NCBI GenBank assembly: GCA_027924585.1
Contig: BSBM01000436.1
Coordinates: forward strand, 9,067,001 to 9,131,000
DNA: 64,000 nucleotides
Reading direction: 5' to 3'
Source: Larix kaempferi
Taxonomy: Eukaryota; Streptophyta; Pinopsida; Pinales; Pinaceae
The position numbers and the translations under genes were made by a program. Below, in pieces: positions 23,600-34,856 of this stretch (its first letter is position 1; each line of letters opens with the position of its first letter). The notes under the pieces are model-generated. The model searched no databases, was not told where the DNA came from, and was given only the letters and a program-made list of their open reading frames with translations.

Positions 23600-23960
23600 C
23601 GATACTCATCATACATCATCCTGATGTACATCATCTGGAGTAACATCTTGAAGCTCGTCATCCATGATCATCCTAATCATATAATGTATCCACCTGATAC
23701 ATATCATCTGGAGCAACATCTTGAAGCTCATCATCTATGATCATCCTGATCATACAATGTATCCACCTGCTACATATACAAATCCATGATCCACCTGATG
23801 ATACAATGTATCCACCTAAACATATACAAATACATGATCCACCTGATCATATCAAGCATCCAACATGATGCATATACAAATGCATGATCCAACTGATCAA
23901 ATCAAGCATCCAACTGATGCATATAGAGCAGTAACTGGAGCATCGTCCTGATGCTCATCA
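23600..23960. repeat. Imperfect CATC-rich tandem repeats in copia 3' UTR
   Basis: Copies of CATCTGGAG-AACATCTTGAAGCTC (23630, 23705) are followed by four or more shorter units built on ATATACAAATNCATGATCCA and CACCTGAT. Less regular than the two neighbouring arrays. Confidence 0.7.
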
Positions 23961-24036
23961 CACAACGCTTATATCCATAGCCATGGGAAGGATCCTCCTC
24001 TCACCATGCTTGGAATGGATCCTACAAATGTGTCCA

Positions 24037-25620
24037 TCACTTCTTCCTCGAAGTGTCATCAATCTGATGAACACCAAGCCTCTCTTTGAAGTACTCGAAC
24101 TTCACTCTGGCTAGTGGTTTCGTCAACACATCCGCAACCTGCTCATCCATTGCAACATATGGGAGCTTCACTGCTCCTCTTTGCACCATATCCCTGATAT
24201 AGTGATATTTGATCTCAATGTGCTTCGACCTGTCGTGGAACACAGGGTTCTCAGACAGCTTCACAAAACTCTGGTTGTCACAAAAGATACCAGTAGTCTC
24301 CAACAGGAGATCAGATAGCTCAGATAGTAGTTTCTGAAGCCATACTTCCTCACAACAAGCCGAACAAGATGCAACATACTCTGCTTCGGCTATACTCGGT
24401 GCTACATAGGAGATCCTGTTAAACCAAGAGATCACACCTGATCCCATACTGAAGCAACACCCTGAAGTGCTCTTCCGATCAATGGCACTGCCTGCCCAAT
24501 CTGAATCAACATAACCCTCCAGGTTAAACTTTTGATTCGCATCATACTTGAGCCCATAATCAACCGTACCCTTCAGGTACCTCAGAATATGCTTTACAAC
24601 AACCAGGTGAACACCTCTGGGATCCGTAGAGAACTGGTTCAATGTGTTCACTGCAAGGAAAATATCTGGTCTTGTGTTTTTCAGGTACATCAACGACCCA
24701 ATCATTTGACGACACATCGTGGCATCAACCGGATCAGATGAAGCATCACACAGAAGCTTCAGGTTCGATTCCATAGGTGTGGCCATGGCCTTGCAGTCCA
24801 TCATCCCGAACCTCTTCAGGATCTCTACTGCATACTTCCCTTGTCCAAGGAAGATTCCATCTGCACTCTGCCACACCTCCATACCAAGAAAGTAGTGCAT
24901 CATACCCAAGTCCTTCATCTCAAACTTGGCAGCAAGCTTCCTCTTCGTGTCGACAATCAATCTATCCTCACCTGTTACAAACAGGTCATCCACATACAAT
25001 AGTAGTATCACTGGATTTCCTTCCTCAACCTTGTAGTAAAGGTTGGAATCCGCTTTACTCTTAGTAAAGTCCAAACTAGATAGGAAGCTTTCTGTCCTAC
25101 CATACCAGTTCCTGGGTGCCAGTTTCAAACCATACAGGTCTTTCTTCAGTTTGCACACATAAGTCTCTCTGTCATGTGTCTCAAACTCGAGTGGTTGCTC
25201 CACATACATTTCCTCTTCAACTACACCAATCAAGAAAGTTGTCTTGACATCCATCTGATGTACCTTCCATTTCATCACTTACATCCAGAGCAAGTGCTGA
25301 TCCAATGGAAGTGTATCTGGCCACAGAAACAAAAGTCTCCTCATAATCAATCCCTTCTTTCTGGGAGAAGCCACGAGCTACAAATCTCGCTTTGTATTTC
25401 TCTATGCTACCAACTGCAGCATGCTTGATCTTATAGATCCACTTGGAAGTCACAACAGACTTCCCATCTGGTCCTGGGACCACATCCCAAACATCTTTCT
25501 TCATGATCAACGGATCATGGTATTCTTCCATTACTTCATCTCGGATCCTGGGAACTTCAATATCATCAATAGATAGCTTTGTTGCTGGAACAAATGTTGT
25601 AGTCCTTCTTTTGTAGGTGA
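24037..25620 (-). pseudogene. Copia reverse transcriptase-RNase H, one frameshift
   Basis: The upstream part (25600-25217) gives VPRIRDEVMEEYHDPLI, then KWIYKIKHAAVGSIEKYKAR and ARGFSQKEGIDYEETF, the N-terminal RT motifs. A one-base shift near 25275 moves to the main frame (25278-24037, 413 codons), with KVHQMDVKTTFL, the catalytic LLLYVDDLFVTG, and RNase H motifs VDSDWAGSAIDRKSTSG, SIAEAEYVA and CDNQSFVKLSENP. It ends ADVLTKPL plus a short tail and stop, the normal copia C-terminus. Only that frameshift and few other lesions are seen, so this is the youngest coding part of the element. A CAATTTAACTTTCTTTGTAG sequence just upstream (near 25650) looks like a splice acceptor. Confidence 0.9.
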
Positions 25621-25639
25621 TGATATACGATCTTTCCTA

Positions 25640-28258
25640 CAAAGAAAGTTAAATTGCATGATTAGAAACATCTCATAGTTTTCAGAATAAATTCTTACAC
25701 ACAAAGAAATATGTCATACAATCATGCAATTATTTTATCCAATGCTTCAATACAACATTTATCCATATCCCGTAACTTTCTAGATGCCTTCCAATCTCTA
25801 CCAGAACATTGTTAAGAGTGTGCACAACTCCCAACATGTCAGCAAAGAGGTTTCGTTCTAGATAAGTAGCAATGGAATGTTGTACAGTGCCATAGGCCAC
25901 TTACCCATTACATGCATATTAGTGGTATACTGTTCATTGATGCAATTATTCTAATATGCATGATACACAACCTAAGTCTAGGAACATAAGCATATGCATC
26001 ATTGAGCAATATTATTTAAACAAACAAGTATGCAAGAAATGACAATTCAAATACTTATCTTTGTTTGGTTGTAGGGTGGACTTCCTCTCAATATTTGCTT
26101 CCTTGCAGGAACTACTGGAGTGTGCTCCCTCTTGATCTTTGCTTCCTGGATTACCTGTCTTTGAACTTATATCCATCCTCAATCACTATGCATCCTTAAT
26201 AGTATAATCATTGTGTTATCCTCGAGATCTCGTACATAATCATACATTCATTAGTATAATCTTAATACTATCAAAACACAATAATCTTAAACATGTATGG
26301 TCAAGATCAGTTCATACACATATAATAAACATTAGTATTCAAGGTTTCAGGGAATACTTCTTTTACTCATGCATATTCTTTATTTGACCAAAAGACTTTT
26401 CTGGTTAGTCATATCATCAATCAATGTAAGAGACATAATATGCATAAACCCTTGATTACTTACATTTCTAACTTCATGAATAATCATTATCAACCATACA
26501 ACAGTATAAGATCCTAACACAACGTAGGATTCTAACTTGATATAGGAAAAACATACCTGCTTAGCAATGTCTTCTTGTTCTCTTCAATGACTTGTGCTAG
26601 TAACCTGCATATCTCATAGGTTGAGCATTGTAGAACCAAATTATACATACCTCGTAAGTAGAGCTCCTATGTGATCCATGCTAATGGATGAATCTTTGTC
26701 TTCATGTCACCATGGTCATATGTTCTTGAACTAGAACATGATTTGTCTTTCTTGATGTACCTTTCATGTTAGCGGACAACATCAACCTCATACAACACCA
26801 TAATGCATTAGTACAATGATAAGTGTCAAAACCCTAATCAATGAATGCCTGCATTCATAATTTTATTAAGGTGATACGACAAGCCTAAAGTTAATCAAGA
26901 TTGTACTAACCTTAATGAAGACAAACATCCGATAAACTTAATCATGAATAGATCTTGAAACATACCTGGATAAGTCATACCTGTCGAGATTGCTTGTAAT
27001 CTTCTTATGTAAGGCCTTAGCCTCATCTCCCTCTGAAACATGAACTTCTTCACTTATGCAGGTGACCAATCCATTCTCTTCTAGGATTAACCCAATCCAC
27101 TTGATTTGCAGAAACTGGATCTGGAGCTGGATTAGGGTTTGTTAGGGAAACCCTAAAAATTCAAAGTTTGAATTTCAAACTTCTGAAAGGATCGAAAGAT
27201 GCGCCTTGATGAACTGATCAACCTGGTATACTGAGAATTTGAAAACTGCAAAGTTTCACCCCTCAAATTTGCTTTTCAATCTTCTGGATTCACTAGGGAG
27301 GACCCTGAATTAGGAATTGTGTTTCCCGGAGCTTCACCGAACCAAATAGTTTGATCCAAAGCTCTAAACTTCTATTTTTCCAAGGAGCTTCTAGCTATGG
27401 TCACAGATTTCAAAAATTCCCATTTTTGCAGAAGCCCTAATTTTCCACTTTTCCGATCAAAGTCCCGAACTAAGGTTTGATGAAGCCCGGCCCTTCTGCC
27501 CAACCAAAAAATTCGATCTTGGTCTCTAAATTTTGATTTTGATGAGTATCATTCAGCTGTGGTCTCCGATACAAAAATTCCAACATTCTACGAGACCCTA
27601 AATTCCCGGAGCCATCAATGAAGGTGCTCAAAATCCAATTATGCTTTGACAGAAATATGCACTTGATTGTTTCTGGTGTAACTCTGAAATTTCATATCTA
27701 CAGGGTCTGAAAATGCTTCCTGTGGTATCCTGACCTGTTATCTATCCAACCCCATAGGTCTGAACTCAAATGGATTCTCTGAGAGAGAGATTTATGCCAA
27801 GTGTCGCAACGTGACCTGTTTATGGGATAAAATAGGAGAGCGAACTTGTACGGAGTGCCACATGTCACTGGTTCAATTTTGGCCTCTGAAAATCATACCT
27901 GTGAAATTACAGTCCATTCCCTACCTATCACTTATTACAAAATTTCATTTGTATCTTCTTAGCCCAAGTTGTGACCTTTTTTCCTAGGTCACCTATTTAT
28001 GATTGAGATCTGGAAGAGGCAGAAACCGTAAGTTGTACTGATCATAAATCACAAAGTGCAACGAATTAGAGGATTTACTTTGGATACAAGGTACATGGTG
28101 ATCTTATCTTCAACCTGTAAGATTTTCTGATCCTGAAACCTCGCCAAAATGTATTTATAGTGAAAGTGCTACGATGACTGGTTTTTGCTATATCAAGCCC
28201 TAGCTTCGCAAGTGTAACAAGTGTCATAAATGCCATACCATGGTTTCTTTCAGGCTAA
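25640..28258 (-). pseudogene. Decayed copia gag and pre-RT segments split by non-coding sequence
   Basis: Most of these 2.6 kb are AT-rich and non-coding. Three minus-strand islands look coding with splice-like edges. At 27120-26966, LQIKWIGLILEENGLVTC and HVSEGDEAKALHKK resemble a copia Gag N-terminal region and end at AG-GTATGAC. At about 26588-26541, LLAQVIEENKKTLLSR is flanked by a TGCAG acceptor and a GTATGT donor. At about 26150-26060, REHTPVVPARKQIL resembles the linker before RT. No protease or integrase motif is visible. Either gag-pol is interrupted by insertions or this family carries introns. Confidence 0.45.
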
Positions 28259-28269
28259 CTCTGATACCA
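28259..28269 (-). other. Primer-binding site, initiator Met tRNA
   Basis: Plus-strand CTCTGATACCA is TGGTATCAGAG on the element strand and abuts the 5' LTR end (TGTTAG at 28270 in plus reading). Confidence 0.9.
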
Positions 28270-28745
28270 TGTTAGTTTTTCAGAATTTACTTCAATCTGA
28301 TCTAGGATATTAACTGAGTGAACAACATGTACAGCATATCTACAACATATCAAACATGGACATAATAATGCAAGCACACAAGAGACAATAGACACACAAA
28401 GTTTCACTGGGGAAAACCATAAAGGTGAAAAACCCCACAACTTCCTTAGAGATAGATAGAGAAATGATACAACCCAATTACAAGAGATAGTCCTCCTAGA
28501 AGCAGCTTCTCCTCCTCCACAAGTGCGCCACTCTCCAATGAGAGTATGAGTGAGAAAGTGAATGATCAAATAGAGTGCCTCCCACACTCTATTTATACAT
28601 GACTTGACTTGCCTAATAACCTTTACTAGGTCGGCCTCAACTTAGCCACTTAACATAATGCTGACAGGGCCAACCCCCAATAGGGTGGTCTAATAACCCT
28701 TTGACCCACATGACTTATACAGGGCCGACCCCATCAAGGTGGTCT
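28270..28745 (-). repeat. Copia 5' LTR, truncated
   Basis: It matches the 3' LTR from its PBS-proximal end (TGTTAGTTTTTCAG) through AAGGTGGTCT at 28745, where the match stops about 130 bp short. Sequence beyond is unrelated, so the outer end was deleted. Confidence 0.9.
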
Positions 28746-29321
28746 CCTGCACGCTTGAAAACTAGGTCAAATAGTCAACCGAGTATTGAAATGCAGTAAA
28801 ATAATCCAAACTATAGTAAATAACCCATAAAGCATCTAAATTTGAAAAAGAATATTCCCTTTTTGTTTATAAAATAGGAAAAATGGCCAAAAAAAGTTAC
28901 CATTGTCATTTGCCAAGTTTGGGGAGAAGAAAGTGCCATTTGGAGCAGATTTTCATTCATCGATTGCCGGAGCTATGATTGACCATTTCATGCATCGTCA
29001 GGAGCAGGTAAGCCTAGACTTTAGCTAGCAACTTTCTAGTGGTTTACAATTTCAATTTTTGTTGATTTTTTAGGTTTTTAGGTTGATTTGTGAGGGGATT
29101 TTGCGCCCTTGGGTCGTTGCAAGTCTCCTTTACGGGAATTGCGATGAACCCGGGTCTTCACAAAACCCGTAAGGGCGCTTTGCAATGATGTTGCACTATT
29201 AGAAATGACGGGGTGCGACGGCGGAAATGCCCAATTACAAATAAAAACCTAGACCACAAGAAAAACTTTCAATGGTTTGGGTGAGTTCTAATAGTGTTTA
29301 AATGATTCCTTTGACAGGTTT
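28746..29321 (+). other. Upstream region of the PMD pseudogene with a possible leader intron
   Basis: No coding frame of note. A CAG-GTAAGCC donor at 29007/29008 and a TTTGACAG acceptor ending at 29317 would remove a 310-bp intron just before the first Met of the PMD frame. The putative upstream exon does not join in frame, so it would be 5' UTR. The left edge is the broken copia LTR. Confidence 0.35.
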
Positions 29322-30577
29322 GTGGCCGTCACCATGGTTCTTGAATGGCTTGAGTGTGAACGCAAAGTAGAAGATGTACAAGTGGCAAATCATCCATTGT
29401 GTGTGGATTCATTGAGAAACTATGGACTGTTGAAGTTCTTCGAAATCCAGGGCATGAGGGCCGAAGTCCCACTACTGGAGCACATGCTCCGGAGTTGGGA
29501 TGCAGTGCAACAGTATTTCATGATCGGGGAGCACGTGCTGAATATAGATGTTGATGACATCTATTTCTTGACAGGACTATCCCGGAGGGGGGATAATGTG
29601 TCTCTCACCGGATCATGAGGGAGTGACCAGACGGTGGATGAATTAATCTCCCAACATTGTACTCCACATGCCCGTGCGTCTTAGTGGGAAAATTACCATT
29701 AAAGAGGTTCGAGAACGTCCATTGTGTGCCATACTCTTCACTATAATGAGGATAGCCAAGCAGCTCAGCTGGATACCAAGTCCCAAATGTTATATGCGGA
29801 GGACTGTATGTCTCCAAAGGTGTTTAACTAGTGTGAGGGAATCCTCACCAACCTTCGAGCTCAGCTGACCAAGTGTCAGCATGGTGAAATCAAGCAGTTC
29901 GGTTACAAATCAGTAGTGATCTCCTTCTTGTTGGAGCAGGTACCTCTCTTACGCCCATAGGTGACCTTGGATGATAGGGATGCCAAGGATCCTCATATGG
30001 CTTGATGGAAGGAGGTGATGGCCCACCATGGTGGTGGGGGTCCAATCATCGGATATGATTCCAGATTATTCACCTGGATGGAAGGCCATCTACTCATGAT
30101 CGAGGACTATCCGTACAGTGGTACGGAATTCAGGGAAGATCCAGACCTAGTGTTGCATGAGGGAGCAGAGTGGGGAGAGATCGGTAAGAACAATGACCAT
30201 TATAGTTTTTCATTTTGTGTATTTATAATTTTTTTTGGGTAGCACTGTTGAGTTAATAACATGTGTGCGCAGATGTGGGTTCTTCACGACCGGTGGGAGT
30301 TTCACTTATTGCGAGGAGGGGAGAGGCACCAGCTGTAGCCCCATCCATGCATGATGCCATCGTAGATATGGAGGATGTCTATGAGAACCTCACTAGGTTG
30401 ACATTAGACGTTCCAGATCCAGCAGTGCATGAGTTACCGAGGCCCATGCAGAGGTACATGGTTGGCGTGACCTTATGTTTCAGTGAGCTACTCCGTAAGG
30501 TAGCGAGAGAGGTAGACTGCTTCCACAGCCAGCAGGCGAGAGCTGCTAGATCCAGGGGTGCACGGGCTAGGCGTTAG
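29322..30577 (+). pseudogene. Plant mobile domain (PMD, aminotransferase-like) protein, broken
   Basis: The first frame (29322-29618) has LRNYGLLKFFEIQGMRAEVP and LNIDVDDIYFLTGLSRRGD, hallmark motifs of the plant mobile domain (MAIN/MAIL1-like family). After an in-frame TGA the same frame continues with DQTVDELISQH, several stops and a local frameshift at about 29690-29760, then VMAHHGGGGPIIGYDSRLF and LLMIEDYPYSGTEFREDPDL. A canonical intron (GT at 30184, AG at 30272, 89 bp) joins GEIG to DVGSSRPVG in frame, followed by a C-terminal RHELP/RQ-rich tail to 30577. Spliced gene structure with at least five in-frame stops means pseudogene. PMD genes occur both as host genes and inside Ty3/gypsy and Mutator elements. 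Its antisense position beside the gypsy at 31.5 kb favours the former. Confidence 0.75.
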
Positions 30578-30777
30578 GCCTTATGATATTATGTATGTAC
30601 TGAGAGCTTTGTGAGCCTCAGATTTTGTACTACTTAAAGCTATTAGGCTTCAGATTTTGTATAGACTCACTGAAAGCCATCGTGCTTCAGATTTTTGTAT
30701 CAACACTACTTTATCTCGATTTATATATATATACAGACATTTTGGCGGCTTTATACATTTGTGTTCCATATGAGATT

Positions 30778-31466
30778 TGTTAGCTTTTCAGAATTTATTT
30801 CAATCTGATCTAGGATCTTAACTGAGAGAACAACATGTACAGCATATCTACAACATATCAATCATGGACACAATAATGCAAGCACACAAGAGACACAGAG
30901 TTTACTTGGAGAAAACCATAAAGGTGAAAAAACCCAATAAATTCCTCAGAGATAGATAGAGCAATGATACAACCCAAACATAAGAGATAGACATCTCCTA
31001 GCAGCAGCTTCTCCTCCTCCACAAGTGCTCCACTCTCCAAAGAGTGTGTGAGAGAATAGAATGATCAAATAGAGTTCCTCACGCACTCTATTTATACTTG
31101 ACTTGACTTGCCTAATAACCTTTAATAGGTCGGCCTCAACTTAACCACATAACACAATGCTGACTGGGTTGACACCCAATAGGGTGGTCTAATAACCCTT
31201 TGACCCACATGGCTGACCCCCAATAGGGTGGTCTAATAACACTTCGACCCACATGACTTATACAGGGCCGACCCCAACAAGGTGGTCTAATAACCCATCA
31301 AGTATAAGTTACGACACTTACAATATAAATGACGACACTTCCGTATAGAGGAATAATAACATCTCTATAGGAATACAAACACTTCCGTATAGAGGAATAA
31401 TACCATCTCTATAGGAGTACAATATACATATATGAAATACATTCTGAAGTTACATATACATCAACA
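30778..31466 (-). repeat. Solo copia LTR
   Basis: A full LTR (TGTTAG...CATCAACA) of the same family as 22088-22697, flanked by AGATT on the left and AGATC on the right, a 4/5 match to a 5-bp target duplication. At 689 bp it is longer than the 610-bp copy because of two internal duplications: a GACCCACATG...GGTCTAATAAC segment near 31205 and a CACTTCCGTATAGAGG segment near 31380. A solo LTR arises by recombination between the two LTRs of a full element. Confidence 0.85.
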
Positions 31467-31541
31467 AGATCTTGTTTGTGTGTTTGCTTATGTGATGAAG
31501 TATTTACATGTTATGTCCGCTTTTACAGTTCATGTTAATGC

Positions 31542-31966
31542 TTATGTGTGTGCAATGTACCAATCTAAGATGAAGTTGGCCATCGAATCAGAAACGGTGT
31601 TCATGTCTCGTGGAATGTGAAGGTACTAAATGGATTCAAAGGACCTTTCCAGAAGATGAAATCGTCGAAAAAGATGGAGTACGGTAGGGTCGTGGATGGC
31701 GTAAACCTGGTTAAGATGAGAGACCACCAGTTGAGATTCCAAATGGATGACAACGTGGTCCATACCCAAATAAATAACATCGGTTAAGGTTCCAATGACT
31801 TCCTGATATTCCGCAGCATTGTTGGTTGCGAAACCTAGACACATTCCTCCTGAGATGATAATCTCGCCAGTGGGTGAATAGAGCACCTAGGCTGTTGAAG
31901 CAAGGTTATGGGTATGCCGGTTGGCGCCGTCCGTGAATCCATAGCAAGTTTCCATCTGCACACGCA
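31542..31966 (-). pseudogene. Second RNase H, downstream of integrase
   Basis: Starts with METCYGFTDGANRHTHN (first catalytic Asp in FTDG), then an in-frame TAG near 31890, then SGGMCLGFATNNAAEYQEVIG, LGMDHVVIHLESQLVVSHLN and, in the C-terminal part, HIPRDMNTVSDSMANFIL. The second catalytic Asp position reads ES rather than DS. The stop is at 31542-31544. The ATG is preceded by a pyrimidine-rich TGTCTGCGTGTGCAG, so it may be reached by splicing. About 120 bp separate it from the integrase stop. Confidence 0.75.
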
Positions 31967-32081
31967 GACAGAACATAGTATAAGTAACGAAACAAGACCT
32001 AAGCATGCAAAAATCAAAGCGTCACACCACAAAAAATACACACCATGTACTGTATATACAATGTACTTATGCATGAAAGAC

Positions 32082-33251
32082 TCAGGCATAGTACCTTTTC
32101 AGGTAAAGCCCATTGCGGGGCTCACCTAAAGATATCTCGTCATAGTCTTCAAGCTCGTAGGCTCCCTTCTCCAGGATGCTCTTTACTATGTAAGGTCCAT
32201 GCCACATGGACTCAAACTTTCCTTCCCCCAACTTATCATGTCTTTGGTCGTGTGTGAGGACAAAATCACCCTCGCTATAGATGCGAGGCTCTACCGACTT
32301 GTCATACTGCGCTTTGATGCATTTCTTATGTGCCTCGTTGGCAAGAGTGGCATCGCGGTGAGTCTCGTCGAGTTTTTCTAGGTAGAGGAAGCATTCTTCC
32401 TCAGCAGTAGTGTTAGGGAGAAGTTCAACTGCGAGTTTGAGGGATGGAATCTCGCACTCAATCAGTAGGACAGCCTCCAATCCATAAACTAATTGGAAGG
32501 GGGTAAATCCAGTGGTGCTCTTGATGGAATTTCGATAATCCCATAGTGAGGAAAAGAGCATGTTGTTCCAGTTGGACTTGTGCGTACCCACCATGCATTG
32601 GATCATGGTTTTCAAGACCTTGTTAATGGCCTCTACTTGTCCATTGGACTGTGGGAAGTACGATGTTGATTTTTCATGGTGAAAACCTAATCTAGTGCTC
32701 AATTCGTCAACCATATGGTTCATAAAGTGAGAACCATTGTCAGTAACTATAGCTTGAGGAACTCTGAACCGCGCTATAACATGATTAAATATGAAGAGTG
32801 CAGCGGTTTTGCCGTCGTCCGTGTATGTAGGCATAGCCTTGGCCCACTTTGTAAAGTAATCCACGGCTACTATGATGTAACCATGCCCCCCGGACGAGGT
32901 AGGCTTACAGTGCATGAATTCAATGCCCCATTTAGCGAAGGGGCCAACGGAAATAAACAGGTGTAACGGGGCTAGGTGGTTGCGCTTCTTAGTTTGGAAG
33001 TGCTAGCATGGAGGACATTTTTTGATGGCCTCAATACAATATTTAAAGATAGACAACTAGTAATATCCTGCGCGAAGTATTTTTTGGGCTGTAGCCATCC
33101 CAGAGAGATGACCGCCACACACCCCAGCGTGACAGTCATTTAAGACGTGTTCAGCCTCTTCATGAGTGAGACAAAGTCGAAGAATAGAATCGATACTACG
33201 ACGGTAGAAAGTATCACTGATGATCAGGTAATACTTTGCATGGTGGCGTAT
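32082..33251 (-). pseudogene. Gypsy integrase
   Basis: The N-terminal H2C2 zinc module is recognisable (EEAEHVLNDCHAGVCGGHLS, then CPPC) but contains two stops. The catalytic core is open from 32915: VAVDYFTKWAKAMP, IVTDNGSHFMNHMV and PQSNGQVEAINK keep all three DDE residues. The C-terminal part has FVLTHDQRHDKLGEGKFE and WHGPYIVKSILEKGAYEL (GPY/F module) and ends LYLKRYYA-stop at 32082. It would insert the cDNA into chromosomes. The core is the best-preserved part of this element. Confidence 0.85.
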
Positions 33252-34856
33252 TCAACAACGGTTGTCCCGCGAGAGTTGAGGGCTGAAACGTTGGGTCTGA
33301 AGATATAAAGTGATATCCCCATACCACGGATCAGACGTGCTGATGAGGAACAATGATTCATCTCGAAGAGAATCATTGGGCTCAAAGTTGACATCAGCCC
33401 GGGGAAGATCACAGATCACCTTGGCAAACACCAAATACTTTTTAGACTTGGCCTTTTCGAATAGGAGATCAAATTCTTGCAATATCACGATCCAACATGA
33501 ATACTTGCCCCCAAGCACCTGACATGTCAAAATGTGGTACATGGGGTTCAAATCGGTGATGATGGTGGTGGTGTGGAGCAAGATGTAATGTCGTAACTTT
33601 TGGATGGCAATGACTGCTGCGAGAGAGAGCTTCTCGACATGTGAGTAGCGAGTTTCAGAGTCAATGAGACCCTTACTTAGGTAGTATATCACATGTTCCT
33701 GGGTGTTGTTGTCTTCTTGTACCAATACCATGGCGTTCGTGGTGGCAGAAGAGACAAGATAAAGGATATAATCCTTGTAGTAATTGGGTGGCTCGAGCAT
33801 AGGGGCGTGCGTGATAGCATGTTTGAGACTATCGAAAGATTGTTGTGCTTGGTCATCGCAAATGAACGGGACGTCTTTCTCAAGTAGTCTCATGTAACCC
33901 TACGTCTTTTGCGCAAAATTACAGACAAAACGCCTTAAATAAGTTGCCTTCCCTTGCAAAGTTTGAAGTTCCATGATGTCAGTGGGAGGTGGGAGAGCGA
34001 TGATGGCTGCCACCTTCAAGGGATCGATGTGGATCCCATCCTTCAAGACAATGAAACCGAGGAGACGTCAAGAATCGACGTAGAAGATACACTTGTGAGG
34101 ATTTAGGTGGATGTTATATCGCATGCATCTGAGTAATACTGCTATCAGATGGTCAATGTGGTACTCGCGCTGCCGTGAATGGGCAGGTAGATCGTCCAAG
34201 TATGGTTCCACAAAGTCCTTCACGTCGTGAAAGGCATACGACATGGCCCGCTGGAATGCGGCACCAACATTTTTAAGACCAAAAGGGATCTTGTGATAAG
34301 AAAATGTACCCCAAGGATAGATGAAAGATGTCTTGTGTTGATCAGCCGGGTGGATCTTAATCTGGTTGCAGCTAGAAAAGCCATCCATGAAAGAAAAAAT
34401 GACACTTCCAGCACAATTGTCAATGATTTGGTCAATAAAGGAAGTTGGGTAATTGTCCTTAGGACAAGCCTCGTTGAGATCCTGATAATTGACGCAGACA
34501 CAAATGGTACCTTTATTTTTAGCTACCAGGACAACGTTTGAGACCCATTCTGTCAACGGGACAGGATAGATAAAACCAACTTTCAAGAGATTTTCAATAT
34601 CTGTCTTGATTGCCGCAGTCTTTCGGGGGTGCATCAGTCGTAGTTTTTTCCAGAATGACTTAGCATCAGGATAGGTTTGAATCATGTGTGAAACAATAGC
34701 GGGGTCTATCCCGGGCATTTGTTTGACACATGAGTATCGAGGACTGAGAGCAAGGGTAGACATCCGGTGTAAAGATGGTGGTGATACTATTCTCCACAGT
34801 GTCCAATGAAGGAAGAAAAGATGATCAATGATGGAGGTCTTCCCATGGAGGGTCAT
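33252..34856 (-). pseudogene. Gypsy reverse transcriptase and RT-linked RNase H
   Basis: The RT frame (34856-34068) includes LLKVGFIYPVPLTEWVSNVV, VCVNYQDLNEACPKDNYP, FSFMDGFSSCNQIKIHP, FIYPWGTFSYHKIPFGLKN and the catalytic VEPYLDDLPAHS. It passes a stop near 34068 into the thumb/connection, another stop near 33897, then the RNase H-like part (33893-33252) with YLSKGLIDSETRYSHVEK and AAVIAIQKLRHYIL. It is a standard plant gypsy RT-RH pair with at least two nonsense breaks. The RT N-terminus overlaps the protease frame by 32 bp in another frame. Confidence 0.85.

Larger units (their letters stand above)
22088..28745 (-). mobile_element. Ty1/copia retrotransposon with repeat-rich 3' UTR
   Basis: The element runs right to left: truncated 5' LTR (28270-28745), Met-tRNA PBS (28259-28269), decayed gag and pre-RT coding (about 25640-27130), RT-RNase H (24037-25531), a 1.3-kb 3' UTR filled with three tandem repeat families, polypurine tract (22698-22706) and a complete 3' LTR (22088-22697). 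The two LTRs are clearly the same sequence. The 5' LTR is cut at about 28745, where its match to the other copies ends, so the outer end and target duplication are lost. Integrase is not recognisable. A solo LTR of the same family sits at 30778-31466. Confidence 0.9.

Noticed and set aside
22064-28587. Nearly identical minus-strand frames of about 110 codons at 22064-22405 and 28255-28587.
   Set aside because: They lie inside the two LTR copies; their similarity reflects LTR identity.
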